Assembly (NCBI RefSeq): GCF_041381155.1
Contig: NC_091144.1
Location: 558,001 to 622,000, forward strand
Direction of reading: 5' to 3'
Source of the DNA: Argopecten irradians
Lineage: Eukaryota > Mollusca > Bivalvia > Pectinida > Pectinidae
DNA length: 64,000 nt
Under the pieces are notes generated by a model. The model was given only the letters and a program-made list of their open reading frames with translations. It did no database searches and was not told the origin of the DNA. This document shows positions 28,720 to 41,059 of this stretch, in pieces. Position 1 is the stretch's first letter; every line of letters begins with the position of its first letter. The translations under genes and the position numbers were made by a program.

Positions 28720-29420
28720 CTCCTGGTGGTCTGGTAGTATAATATTACTGGAGAAATATACGGCCCCTGGTGGTCTGGTAGTAAAATATTACTGGAGAAA
28801 TATACGGCCCCTGGTGGTCTGGTAGTAGAATATTATTTGAGAAATATACGGCCCCTGGAGGTCTGGTAGTAGAATATTACTGGAGAAATATACTGCCCCT
28901 TGTGGTCTGGTAGTAAAATATTACTGGAGAAATATACGGCCCCTGGTGGTCTGGTAGTATAATATTACTTGAGAAATGTACGGCTCCTGGTGATCTGGTA
29001 GTAGAATATTTCTTGAGAAATATACGGCTCCTGGTGGTCTGGTAAGTAGAATATTACTGGAGAAATTGTACCGCTCCTGGTGGTCTGGTAGTTAACTGCA
29101 AAATAACGGCCTACTGGAGAAGAATATACTGAGTACTCGGACCCCTGGAGGTCTCCTGTAGTAGAATTTTTTCTGGAGAAAATATACGGCTCCTGGTTGT
29201 CTGGTAGTAGAGAATATTACTGGAGAAATGTACGGCTCTTGGTGATCTGCTAACAGAATATTACTGGAGAATTGATACGGCTCCCTGGTGGTCTTGAAGT
29301 AGAATATTACTGGGGAAATATATACAGCCCCTGGTGGTCTGGTAGTAGAATATTACTGGAAATGTTACCGCTCCTTGTGTCTGTAGTCAAAAATTTTACT
29401 GGAGAAAATACACGGCCCTG
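28720..29420. repeat. Higher-order module of array C, copy 1
   Basis: This run of about 15 units shows the same order of rare variants as 30,480-31,120. The shared order is a TTATTTGAG unit, a CCCTGGAGGTCTGG unit, a CTGCCCCTTGTGG unit, a GGTGATCTGGTAG unit, an AGAATTTTTTCTGGAG unit, CTCTTGGTGATCTGCTAAC, and finally CTTGAAGTAGAATATTACTG. The offset is about 1.74 kb at the start and about 1.72 kb later. From about 29,080 this copy carries many indels that the second copy lacks. Confidence 0.85.
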
Positions 29421-30479
29421 GTGGATTCATGGTAAGTCTAGATTTTTTTTTGGAGAAATATACGGGCTCCTGGTTGCTTTGTATTAGTAAGAGAAATTAC
29501 TGGAGAAATATACGGGCCCCTGGTGGTCTGGTGGTAGTAGAATATTACTGGAGAAATATACGGCCCCTGGTGGTCTGGTAGTAGAATATTACTGGAGAAA
29601 TATACGGCCCCTGGTGGTCTGGTAGTAGAATATTATTTGAGAAATGTACGGCTCCTGGTGGTCTGGTAGTAGAATATCCCTTTTGAAATATACAGCTCCT
29701 GGTGGTCTGGTAGTAGAAATTTTACTGGAGAAATGTACCAGCTCCTGGTGGTCTGGTAGTATAATATTTACTGAAGAAATGTACAGCTCCTGGTGGTCTG
29801 GTAGTTTAGAATATTAAAAGAAGAAATGTACTGCTCCTGGTGGTCTGGTAGTAGAATATTAAATGAAAAATGTACCGCTCCTGGTGGTCTGGTAGTATAA
29901 TATTAATGAAGAAATATGCGGACCCTGGTGGTCTGGTAATAGAATATTATTGGAGAAATATGGCCCCTGTTGGGCTGGTAATAGAATATTACTGAGAAAT
30001 ATACTGGCCCTGTTGGGCTGGTAGTTAGAATATTACTGAGAAATATACTGCCCCTTGTGGTCTGGTAGTTAAATATTACTGAGAAACATATACCGCCCTG
30101 CTGGTCTTAGTAGTAGAATATTTACTGGAGAAATATACGCTCCTGGTGGTCTGGTAGTAGAATATTACCTGGAGAAATATACGGCACAGCCCTGGTGGTC
30201 TGGTAGTTGAATATTACTGAGAAATGTAACGGCACAGCCCCTGGTGGTCTGGTAGTAGAATATTACTGAGAAATGTAACGGCCTCCTGGTGGTCTGGTAG
30301 TAGTAAGAATATTACTGGAGAAATGTACGGCTCCTGGTGGTCTGGTAGTAGAATATTACATGAGAAATGTACCGCTCCTGGTGGTCTGGTAGTAGAATAT
30401 TACTGGAGAAATATACGGCTCCTGGTGGTCTGGTAGTAGAATATTACTGGAGAAATATACGGCTCCTGGTGGTCTGGTA

Positions 30480-31120
30480 GTATAATATTACTGGAGAAAT
30501 ATACGGCCCCTGGTGGTCTGGTAGTAGAATATTACTGGAGAAATATACGGCCCCTGGTGGTCTGGTAGTAGAATATTATTTGAGAAATATACGGCCCCTG
30601 GAGGTCTGGTAGTAGAATATTACTGGAGAAATATACTGCCCCTTGTGGTCTGGTAGTAAAATATTACTGGAGAAATATACGGCCCCTGGTGGTCTGGTAG
30701 TATAATATTACTTGAGAAATGTACGGCTCCTGGTGATCTGGTAGTAGAATATTTCTTGAGAAATATACGGCTCCTGGTGGTCTAGTAGTAGAATATTACT
30801 GGAGAAATGTACCGCTCCTGGTGGTCTGGTAGTAGAATATTACTGGAGAAATATACATGTACGACCCCTGGTGGTCTTGTAGTAGAATTTTTTCTGGAGA
30901 AATATACGGCTCCTGGTTGTCTGGTAGTAGAATATTACTGGAGAAATGTACGGCTCTTGGTGATCTGCTAACAGAATATTACTGGAGAATGTACGGCTCC
31001 TGGTGGTCTTGAAGTAGAATATTACTGGGGAAATATACAGCCCTGGTGGTCTGGTAGTAGAATGTTACTGGAGAAATATACAGCCCCTTGTGTTCTGATA
31101 GTAAAAAATTACTGGAGAAA
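30480..31120. repeat. Higher-order module of array C, copy 2
   Basis: This is the clean counterpart of the module at 28,720-29,420, with the same succession of unit variants and far fewer indels. Its last part (about 31,050-31,215) also matches the noisy block at 23,755-23,920. Array C therefore expanded by duplication of multi-unit blocks as well as by single-unit exchange. Confidence 0.85.
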
Positions 31121-34100
31121 TACACGGCCCCTGGTGGTCTGGTAGTACAATGTAGAATATAACTGAAGAAATATACGGCCCCTGGTGGTCTGGTAATAGA
31201 ATATTATTGGAGAAATATACGGCTGCTGGTGGTCTTGTAGTAGAATATTACTGAGAAATATACTGCCCCTTGTGGTCTGGTAATAGAATATTACTTGAGA
31301 AATGTACGGCTCCTGGTGGTCTGGTAGTAGAATATCCCTTTTGAAATATACAGCTCCTGGTGGTCTAGTAGTAGAATTTTACTGGAGAAATGTACCGCTC
31401 CTTGTGGTCTGGTAGTATAATATTACTGGAGAAATGTACAGCTCCTGGTGGTCTGGTAGTAGAATATTAAAAGAGAAATGTACTGCTCCTGGTGGTCTGG
31501 TAGTAGAATATTACATGAGAAATGTACCGCTCCTGGTGGTCTGGTAGTATAATATTACTTGAGAAATGTACGGCTCCTGGTGGTCTGGTAATAGAATATT
31601 ATTGGAGAAATATACGGCTGCTGGTGGTCTTGTAGTAGAATATTACATGAGAAATGTACCGCTCCTGGTGGTATGGTAGTAGAATATTACTGGAGAAATG
31701 TACGGCTCCTGGTGGTCTGGTAGTATAATATTACTGGAGAAATATACGGCTCCTGGTGGTCTGGTAGTAGAATATTACTGGAGAAATATACGGCTCCTGG
31801 TGGTCTGGTAGTAGAATATTACATGAGAAATGTACCGCTCCTGGTGGTCTGGTAGTATAATATTACTGGAGAAATGTACGGCTTCTGGTGGTCTGGTAGT
31901 AGAATATTACAAGAGAAGTGTACCGCTACTGGTGGTCCGGTAGTAGAATATAGCTAGAGAAATATACAGCTCCTGGTGGTCTGGTATTAGAATATTACAT
32001 GAGAAATGTACCGCTCCTGGAGGTCTGGTAGTATAATATTACTGGTGAAATAAACGGCTCCTGGTGGTTTGGTAGTAGAATATTACTGGAGAAATATACG
32101 GCTCCTGGTAGTCTGGTATTAGAATCTTACATGAGAAATGTACGCTCCTTGAGGTCTGGTAGTAAAATATTACTGGAGAAATATACGGCCCCTGGTGGTC
32201 TGGTAGTAGAATATTACTTGAGAAATGTACGGCTCCTGGTGGTCTGGTAGTAGAATATTACTTGAGAAATATACGGCTCCTGGTGGTCTGGTAGTAGAAT
32301 ATTACTGGAGAAATGTACGGCCACTGCTAGTCCTGGTAGTCTGGTATTAGAATATTACATGAGAAATGTACCGCTCCTGGAGGTCTGGTAGTATAATATT
32401 ACTGGAGAAATATACGGCTCCTGGTGGTCTGGTAGTAGAATATTACATGAGAAATATACCGCTCCTGGTGGTCTGCTAGTATGATATTACTGGAGAAATA
32501 TACGGCCCATGGTGGTCTGGTAGTAGAATATTACTGGAGAAATATACGGCCCCTGGTGGTCTGGTAGTAGAATATTATTTGAGAAATATACGGCCCCTGG
32601 TGGTCTGGTAGTAGAATATTACTGGAGAAATATACGGCCCCTGGTTGTCTGGTAGTAGAATATTACTGGAGAAATACACGGCCACTGCTAGCTGGTGGTC
32701 TGGTAGTAGAATATTACTGAAGAAATATGCGGCCACTTGTGGTCTGGTAGTAGAACATTATTGGAGAAATATACGGCTGCTGGTGGTCTGGTAGTAGAAT
32801 ATTACTGAGAAATATACGGCCCCTGTTGGACTGGTAGTAGAATATTACTGAGAAATATACTGCCCCTGGTGGTCTGGTAGTTAAATATTACTGAGAAACA
32901 TACAGCCCCTGGTGGTCTAGTAGTAGAATATTACTGGAGAAATGTACCGCTCCTGGTGGTCTGGTAGTAGAATATTACTGGAGAAATATACGGCTCCTGG
33001 TGGTCTAGTAGTAAAATATTACTGGAGAAATGTACGGCTCTTGGTGATCTGGTAGCAGAATATTACTGGAGAAATGTACGGCTCCTGCTGGTCTGGTAGT
33101 AGAATATTACTGGGGAAATATACAGCCCCTGGTGGTCTGGTAGTAGAATATTACTGGAGAAATATACGGCTCCTGGTGGTCTGGTAGTAGAATATTATTG
33201 AGAAATGTACGGCCCCTAGTGGTCTGGTCGTTGAATATTACTGAGAAATATACAGCCCCTGGTGGTCTTGTAGTAGAATATTTCTGGAAAAATATACGGT
33301 TCCTGGTGGTCTGGTAGTAGAATATTATTGAGAAATGTACGGCCCCTGGTGGTCTGGTCGTTGAATATTACTGAGAAATAAACGGCCCCTGGTGGTCTGG
33401 TAGTAGAATATTACATGAGAAATGTACCGCTCCTGGTGGTCTGGTAGTAGAATATTACTGGAGAAATGTACCGCTCCTGGTGGTCTGGTAGTATAATATT
33501 ACTGGAGAAATATACGGCCCCTGGTGGTCTGGAAGTAGAATATTACTTGAGAAATATACGGCTCCTGGTGGTCTGGTAGTAGACTATTACTGGAAAAATA
33601 TAAGGCTCCTGGTGGTTTGGTAGTATAATTTTACTGGAGAAATATACGGCTCTTAGAGTTCTTGTAGTAGAATATTACATGAGAAATGCAACGCTCCAGC
33701 TGGTGGTCTGGTAGTTTAATATTACTGGAGAAATGTACGGCACCTGGTGGTCTGGTAGTAGAATATTTCATGAGAAATGTACGGCTTCTGTTGGTCTGGT
33801 AGTAGAATGTTACTGGAGAAATATACGGCTCTTGGTGATCTGGTCGTACAATATTACTGGAGAAATATACGCCTGCTGGTGGTCTGGTAGTAGAATATTA
33901 CTGAAAAATATACGCCCTCTGGTGGTCTGGTAATAGAATATTATTGGAGAAATATCCGGCTGCTGGTGGTCTGGTAATAGAATATTATTGGAGAAATATA
34001 CGGCTGCTGGTGGTCTTGAAGTAGAATATTACATGAGAAATGTACGGCTCCTGGTGGTCTGGTAGTAAAATATTACTGGAGAAATGTACGGCTCCTGGTG

Positions 34101-37100
34101 GTCTGGTAGTAGAATATTACTGGAGAAATATACGGCTCCTGGTGGTCTGGTAGTAGAATATTACTGGAGAAATGTACCGCTCCTGGTGGTCTGGTAGTAT
34201 AATATTACTGGAGAAATATACGGCCCCTGGTGATCTGGAAGTAGAATATTACTTGAGAAATATACGGCTCCTGGTGGTCTGGTAGTAGAATATTACTAGA
34301 GAAATATACGGCTCCTGGTGGTCTGGTAGTATAATATTACTGGAGAAATATACGGCTCCTGGTGGTCTGGTAGTAGAATATTACATGAGAAATGTACCGC
34401 TCCTGGTTGTCTGGTAGTATAATATTACTGGAGAAATGTACGGCTCCTGGTGGTCTGGTAGTAGAATATTACAAGAGAAATGTACCGCTCCTGGTGGTCT
34501 GGTAGTAGAATATTACTGGAGAAATATACGGCTCCTGGTAGTCTGGTAGTAGAATATTACATGAGAAATGTACCGCTCCTGGTGGTCTGGTAGTATAATA
34601 TTACTGGAGAAATAAACTGCTCCCTGGTGGTCTGGTAGTAGAATATTACTGGAGAAATATACGGCTCCTGGTGGTCTGGTATTAGAATATTACATGAGAA
34701 ATGTACCGCTCCTGGAGGTCTGGTAGTATAATATTACTGGAGAAATATACGGCTCCTGGTGGTCTGGTAGTAGAATATTACATGAGAAATATACCGCTCC
34801 TGGTGGTCTCCGAGTATAATATTACTTGAGAAATATACGGCTCCTGGTGGTCTGGTAGTAGAATATTACTGGAGAAATATACGGCCCCTGGTGGTCTGGT
34901 AGTAGAATATTGCATGAGAAATGTACCGCTCCTTGTGGTCTGGTAGTATAATATTACTGGAGAAATATACGGCTCCTGGTGGTCTGGTAGTAGAATATTG
35001 CATGAGAAATGTACCGCTCCTGGTGGTCTGGTAGTATAATATTACTGGAGAAATGTACGGATCCTGGTGGTCTGGTAGTATAATATTACTGGAGAAATAT
35101 ACGGCCCCTGGTGGTCTGGTAGTGAAATATTACTGGAGAAATATACGGCCCCTGGTGGTCTGGTAGTAGAATATTATTTGAGAAATATACGGCCCCTGGA
35201 GGTCTGGTAGTAGAATATTACTGGAGAAATATACTGCCCCTTGTGATCTGGTAGTAGAATATTACTTGAGAAATATACGGCTCCTGGTGGTCTGGTAGTA
35301 GAATATTACTGGAGAAATGTACCGCTCCTGGTGGTCTGGTAGTATAATATTACTGGAGAAATGTACGGCTCCTGGTGGTCTGGTAGTAGAATATTACTGG
35401 AGAAATGTACCGCTCCTGGTGGTCTGGTAGTAGAATATTACTGGAGAAATAATACGGCTCCTGGTGGTCTGGTAGTAGAATATTACTGGAGAAATGTACG
35501 GCTCCTGGTGGTCTGGTAGTAGAATATTACTGGAGAAATATACGGCTCCTGGTGGTCTGGTAGTAGAATATTACTGGAGAAATATACGGCCCCTGGTGGT
35601 CTGGTAGTAGAATATTACTGGAGAAATATACGGCCCCTGGTGGTCTGGTAGTAGAATATTACTGAAGAAATATACGGCCCCTGGTGGTCTGGTAGTAGAA
35701 TATTACTGGAGAAATATACGGCCCCTGGTGGTCTGGTAGTAGAATATTACTTGAGAAATATACGGCCCCTGGTGGTCTGGTAGTAGAATATTACTGGAGA
35801 AATGTACGGCCCCTGGTGGTCTGGTAGTAGAATATTACTGGAGAAATATACGGCTCCTGGTGGTCTGGTAGTAGAATATTACTGGAGAAATATACCGCTC
35901 CTGGTGGTCTGGTAGTAGAATATTACTGGAGAAATATACGGCCCCTGGTGGTCTGGTAGTAGAATATTACTTGAGAAATATACGGCCCCTGGTGGTCTGG
36001 TAGTAGAATATTACTTGAGAAATATACTGCTCCTGGTGGTCTGGTAGTAAAATATTACTGGAGAAATATACGGCTCCTGGTGGTCTGGTAGTAGAATATT
36101 ATTGGAAAAATATACGGCTGCTGGTGGTCTTGGAAGTAGAATATTACATGAGAAATGTACCGCTCCTGGTGGTATCTTGGTAGTAGAATATTACTGGAGA
36201 AATGTACGGCTCCTGGTGGTCTGGTAGTATAATATTACTGGAGAAATATACGGCCCCTGGTGGTCTGGTAGTAGAATATTACTGGAGAAATATACGGCCC
36301 CTGGTGGTCTGGTAGTAGAATATTACATGAGAAATGTACCGCTCCTGGTGGTCTGGTAGTATAATATTACTGGAGAAATGTACGGCTTCTGGTGGTCTGG
36401 TAGTAGAATATTACAAGAGAAAGTATACCGCTCCTGGTGGTCCGGTAGTAGAATATTAGCTAGAGAAATATACAGCTCCTGGTGGTCTGGTAGTAGAATA
36501 TTACATGGAGAAATGTACCGCTCCTGGTGGTCTGGTAGTATAATATTACTGGAGAAATAAACGGCTCCTGGTGGTTTGGTAGTAGAATATTACTGGAGAA
36601 ATATACGGCTCCTGGTGGTCTGGTAGTAGAATATTACATGAGAAATATACGCTCCTTGAGGTCTGGTAGTATAATATTACTGGAGAAATATACGGCCCCT
36701 GGTGGTCTGGTAGTAGAATATTACATGAGAAATGTACGCTTCTGGTGGTCTGGTAGTATAATATTACTGGAGAAATATACGGCCCTGGTGGTCTGGTAGT
36801 AGAATATTATTTGAGAAATATACGGCCCCTGGTGGTCTGGTAGTAGAATATTACTGGAGAAAATGTACGGCTCTTGGTGATCTGGTAGCAGAATATTACT
36901 GGAGAAATGTACGGCTCCTGGTGGTCTGGTAGTAGAATATTACTGGAGAAATATACGGCCCCTGGTGGTCTGGTAGTAGAATATTACTGGAGAAATATAC
37001 GGCTCCTGGTGGTCTGGTAGTAGAATATTACTGGAGAAATATACGGCCCCTGGTGGTCTGGTAGTAGAATATTACTGGAGAAATATACGGCCCCTGGTGG

Positions 37101-38609
37101 TCTGGTAGTAGAATATTACATGAGAAATGTACCGCTCCTGGTGGTCTGGTAGTAGAATATTACTGGAGAAATGTACGGCTCCTGGTGGTCTGGTAGTATA
37201 ATATTACTGGAGAAATATACGGCCCCTGGTGGTCTGGTAGTAGAATATTACTGGAGAAATATACGGCTCCTGGTGGTCTGGTAGTAGAATATTACTGGAG
37301 AAATATACGGCTCCTGGTGGTCTGGTAGTATAATATTACTGGAGAAATATACGGCTCCTGGTGGTCTGGTAGTAGAATATTACATGAGAAATGTACCGCT
37401 CCAGCTGGTGGTCTGGTAGTTTAATATTACTGGAGAAATGTACGGCTCCTGGTGGTCTGGTAGTAGAATATTACATGAGAAATGTACGGCTCCTGGTGGT
37501 CTGGTAGTAGAATATTACTGGAGAAATATACGGCTCCTGGTGGTCTGGTAGTAGAATATTACATGAGAAATGTACCGCTCCTGGTGGTCTGGTAGTATAA
37601 TATTACTGGAGAAATATACGGCTCCTGGTGGTCTGGTAGTAGAATATTACTGGAGAAATATACGGCTCCTGGTGGTCTGGTAGTATAATATTACTGGAGA
37701 AATATACGGCTCCTGGTGGTCTGGTAGTAGAATATTACATGAGAAATGTACCGCTCCTGGTGGTCTGGTAGTATAATATTACTGGAGAAATGTACGGCTC
37801 CTGGTGGTCTGGTAGTAGAATATTACTTGAGAAATGTACGGCTCCTGGTGGTCTGGTAGTAGAATATCACTTGAGAAATATACGGCTCCTGGTGGTCTAG
37901 TAGTAGAATATTACTGGAGAAATGTACGGCTCCTGGTGGTCTGGTAGTAGAATATTACTGGAGAAATATACGGCTCTTGGTGATCTGGTAGCAGAATATT
38001 ACTGGAGAAATATACGATCCCTGGTTGTCTGGTAGTAGAATATTATTGAGAAATGTACGGCCCCTAGTGGTCTGGTAGTAGAATATTACTGGAAAAAATA
38101 TACGACCCCTGGTGGTCTTGTAGTAGAATATTTTTGGAGAAATGTACCGTTCCTGGTGAATTACGTTCCTGGTGGTCTGGAAGTATAATATTACTGGAGA
38201 CATATACGGCTACTGGTTGTCTGGTAGTAGAATATTACTGGAGACATATACGACCCCTGGTGGTCTGGTTGTAGAATACTACTGGAGAAGTATACGGCTG
38301 CTGGTGGTCTGGTAGTAGAATATCATTCAGAAATGTACGGCCCCTGGCGGTCTGGTAGTAGAATATTTCAGGAGAAATATAAGCTCCTGGTTGTCTGGTA
38401 GAAGAACATTACTGAGAAATATGCGGTCCCTGTTGGTCTGGTAGTAGAAATATTACTGGATAAATATACGTCTTCTGGTGGTTTGATAGTAGAATATTAC
38501 TGAGAAATATACGGCCCCTGGTGGTCTGGTAGTACAATATTACTGAGAAATATACGGCCCCTGGTGGTCAGGTAGTAGAATATTACAGGAGAAATATACG
38601 GCTCCTGGT

Positions 38610-38913
38610 TATGCTGTGTGACGTTGAGTGGTAATATGCCAACTCTATATTGCTGACTTTTTATTGAAAGGGGAGACTATATGTTTATTTTAATAAAGTT
38701 GATATATGTGATTGTATTATTGTGATCGACTTGTGGGTAAACAACGGACCACATTTAAACTGTTAACGTATCATGGAAACAAGAAAATACCACAGTCTCC
38801 CAAAACACTGAAATCTCACATCGAAAGGTGGATTCTAACTTAATCTTTGCTTTTAATGATACGTTAGGCATTTTCATACCAAAACAAACATTATAAAAAA
38901 CTATATTAACAAC
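38610..38913. other. Unique spacer after array C
   Basis: The repeat stops abruptly after GGCTCCTGGT at 38,609. About 300 bases of AT-rich non-repetitive sequence follow. I see no coding pattern, RNA gene or promoter element that I could support. Confidence 0.5.
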
Positions 38914-39482
38914 TGCATTATTATAGCTCATGTGAGAATCCTGCATTCTGATTGGTTCGTAACAACGATGATAGTTTATTTTTTTACAGTGGGAAATATT
39001 AACAGCCCGAACAAGATGCGCCCCGTATTTTTTCGATGTCATTTTGTTGTTTTGGAAAGAACGTTTCCAAATCTTGCTTAAAGCTATTTATTGATAACGT
39101 TGGTTTCGTCCCATCGTCTATTTACAACATTAGCAACATCATGAAGACGCTTGTAATCACATGTCTTCCGTTCACCTTACCACCGACGGGATATAATGTT
39201 TGGACGGTAAGCGAAAAAAATATTGATAGACAGACTAATTTGGTAAAACTATAAATAAATAGCTTCAAGCAGGATTTGGAAGCTTCGCTTCAAAAAACAA
39301 GATTATGTCGGAAAAGAAACGAGTGTGCATCTTTTTTCGGACAGTTAATATTTTCCACTGTCAAAAAATGAAAAATAGGAACTCCTTTTGTTCTAATGCT
39401 AACTGCCGTGTGACAGTGTGAAATGCAAAATATCTCTCGACCAATTAGAATGCAGGATTCTCCTCTGGGGTATAATAAAACA
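38914..39482. mobile_element. Foldback (long inverted-repeat) element, MITE-like
   Basis: Two long imperfect arms face each other. GAGAATCCTGCATTCTGATT at 38,934-38,953 is mirrored by a complementary block within 39,438-39,462. A second paired block is 38,986-39,021 with 39,325-39,361, around GAAATATTAAC on the left. Weaker pairing continues inward to about 39,070 and 39,278, and outward over TTATTATA at both ends. The arms are about 155 and 205 bp around a core of about 200 bp. No transposase frame is present, so it would be non-autonomous. A 95-codon frame on the minus strand (38,755-39,042) crosses the left arm and is probably meaningless. No target-site duplication was identified, so the exact ends are uncertain. 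Confidence 0.65.
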
Positions 39483-40860
39483 TTTTGACAGTACATGCAT
39501 CATAAGCTATGGGACAAACTGTAAATGGGATAAGAAGGAATAATATGATAAAGGAGCCAAATAAATCATACCAATTAAAGGAAAGTAGAACTTGTTAATT
39601 CTTCAAATGCAAATTCATCGGTTATCTGTCCCTTAAACGTCTGTTAAATGTCTATAACCAATGATCCCAAAATATATAAAATGCATTCCCCAACACATAG
39701 GAGTTTCCCCCCAATTATCGCCAGCTGTTTGCTGCTATATATCAATACGGAAGACGCAGAAAGTGTGCGAGACAATGGCCTGGAATTCAATGTAGCCTCT
39801 GTGGTGTATTTAAAATAATCCAGGTTAATTACTAAGGTAGGAGAAATTTCAATACTATCCACAAAGGCGGGGAGGTTGTTTGAACAATAGGTGTCGGGTT
39901 CTCACTAGCTGGAGCTCACAGGGCGAGATAAAGGCTTAAAGATGTCGGTATCACCCACCGCCATTGATTTTAGCCGTAGACCGGGAGGTTACGTTATTAT
40001 TACGGGTCACTACTACTACAGGTCGATAAAACTTAATACTAACATGCTATAAATAGCCTTATATCAGACACATATATACATAGAGATTGGCAACTCCGCC
40101 CTTTTTATGATCGGCAGATGTAACTCTGTATGTCCTTAGGTTTTTTTTAGATAAACTCTTAATATCTAAATACAACAGAATGGATTTGATATGTTATAAA
40201 AGTTGAGTAATTTACAGATGGTTTGAGTACTATTTTGGAAAGAAAAAAATAATATTTTAACTTATATATTGATGAAACAAAATTCACTTCCGGTTTTGAA
40301 TGTGTGATTTTCGAAAAACCATGTAAATTGCTGATTTGCAACCTTTCAAAAATCATATTAAATAACATTAATCTGGAAAACCAGTCACATAAAACCATGA
40401 TTTAATATTTAAACTTTGTATTGATGCCAAAATATCATGTTTAAAAGAATACACTTAAAAGCAGTTAGCCAAGGGAAAATGCCTATAAACCGGAGGTCCC
40501 GTAGCCTGTCAACAAAGACAAAGAAGGAGTTTACAATATATATGTATATATTCTGCTTACATATGTACAACGATTACCTACAATCAGTCAAAGATAATAT
40601 TAACATATAATTTTACACTGGAAACATCTCGGATTGTTCTAATTCTTATTGTCGACATATATAGAATGAGAGCGGAACAGGAGAAAAGTGGAAGGAAGGA
40701 TAAGTCAGAAGTAGGTGGTATGAGAGAGAAGGGTTATTTATTTAAAGGTAATTTGGATAAAAGAGTAGAGGTCGGGAGAAAGTAAAATGTGGTCTTATTT
40801 CACTTACGGTCTTATCATGTTTGAATACATTTTTGAAAACACAATCAGATTTGTTATAAA
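39483..40860. other. Unique AT-rich spacer, no gene seen
   Basis: Non-repetitive sequence with only short frames under 80 codons on both strands, none resembling a known domain. No tandem repeat, RNA gene or convincing regulatory site was recognised. Small exons of a host gene cannot be excluded by eye. Confidence 0.4.
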
Positions 40861-41059
40861 CAGGTCGGAGAAAACCATCAACTTGTGTATTATACGCCAA
40901 TTAAACTATTATAAAGTTAATAATACACGTGTGAACGTTATTTTGAAAAGTTCATTTTAAAGCAATTGTATCTATTTTCAGTAACAAATCCATACTCCAA
41001 TTACGGTATAATACTCTAGTTTGTGTATAATACGCAAGTTAGTGGTTTTCCCCAACCTG
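40861..41059. mobile_element. 199-bp MITE-like element with 35-bp terminal inverted repeats
   Basis: The left end 40,861-40,895 begins CAGGTCGGAGAAAACCA. The right end 41,025-41,059 is its imperfect complement, ending GGTTTTCCCCAACCTG. ATAAA lies directly outside both ends (40,856-40,860 and 41,060-41,064), consistent with a 5-bp target-site duplication. The interior of about 130 bp is AT-rich, repeats the GTATAATAC-type motif and has no coding capacity. The superfamily is undetermined: a 5-bp duplication alone is not decisive, and the ends do not match a consensus I can name. Confidence 0.7.

Larger units (their letters stand above)
21181..38609. repeat. Tandem array C, 44-bp unit
   Basis: About 400 head-to-tail copies; recognisable copies already begin near 20,690. 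A clean unit is 22321-22364. Hallmark motifs are CTCCTGGTGGTCTGGTAGTA and GAATATTACTGGAGAAATA. Common variants are GGCTCC/GGCCCC/CCGCTCC, TTACTGG/TTACATG/TTATTTG, and TATACGG/TGTACGG. Rare variants mark higher-order modules: CTGCTAACAG, GGTCCGGTAG and GGCCACTGCTAG. The period is not a multiple of three, so only short reading frames arise; none is a plausible gene. Copies between 22,900 and 27,740, and again at 29,080-29,500, are much noisier than the rest. Confidence 0.97.

Noticed and set aside
1-38609. CRISPR array
   Set aside because: The repeats are directly adjacent with no unique spacers, units are longer or more variable than CRISPR repeats, and the DNA is eukaryotic in character.
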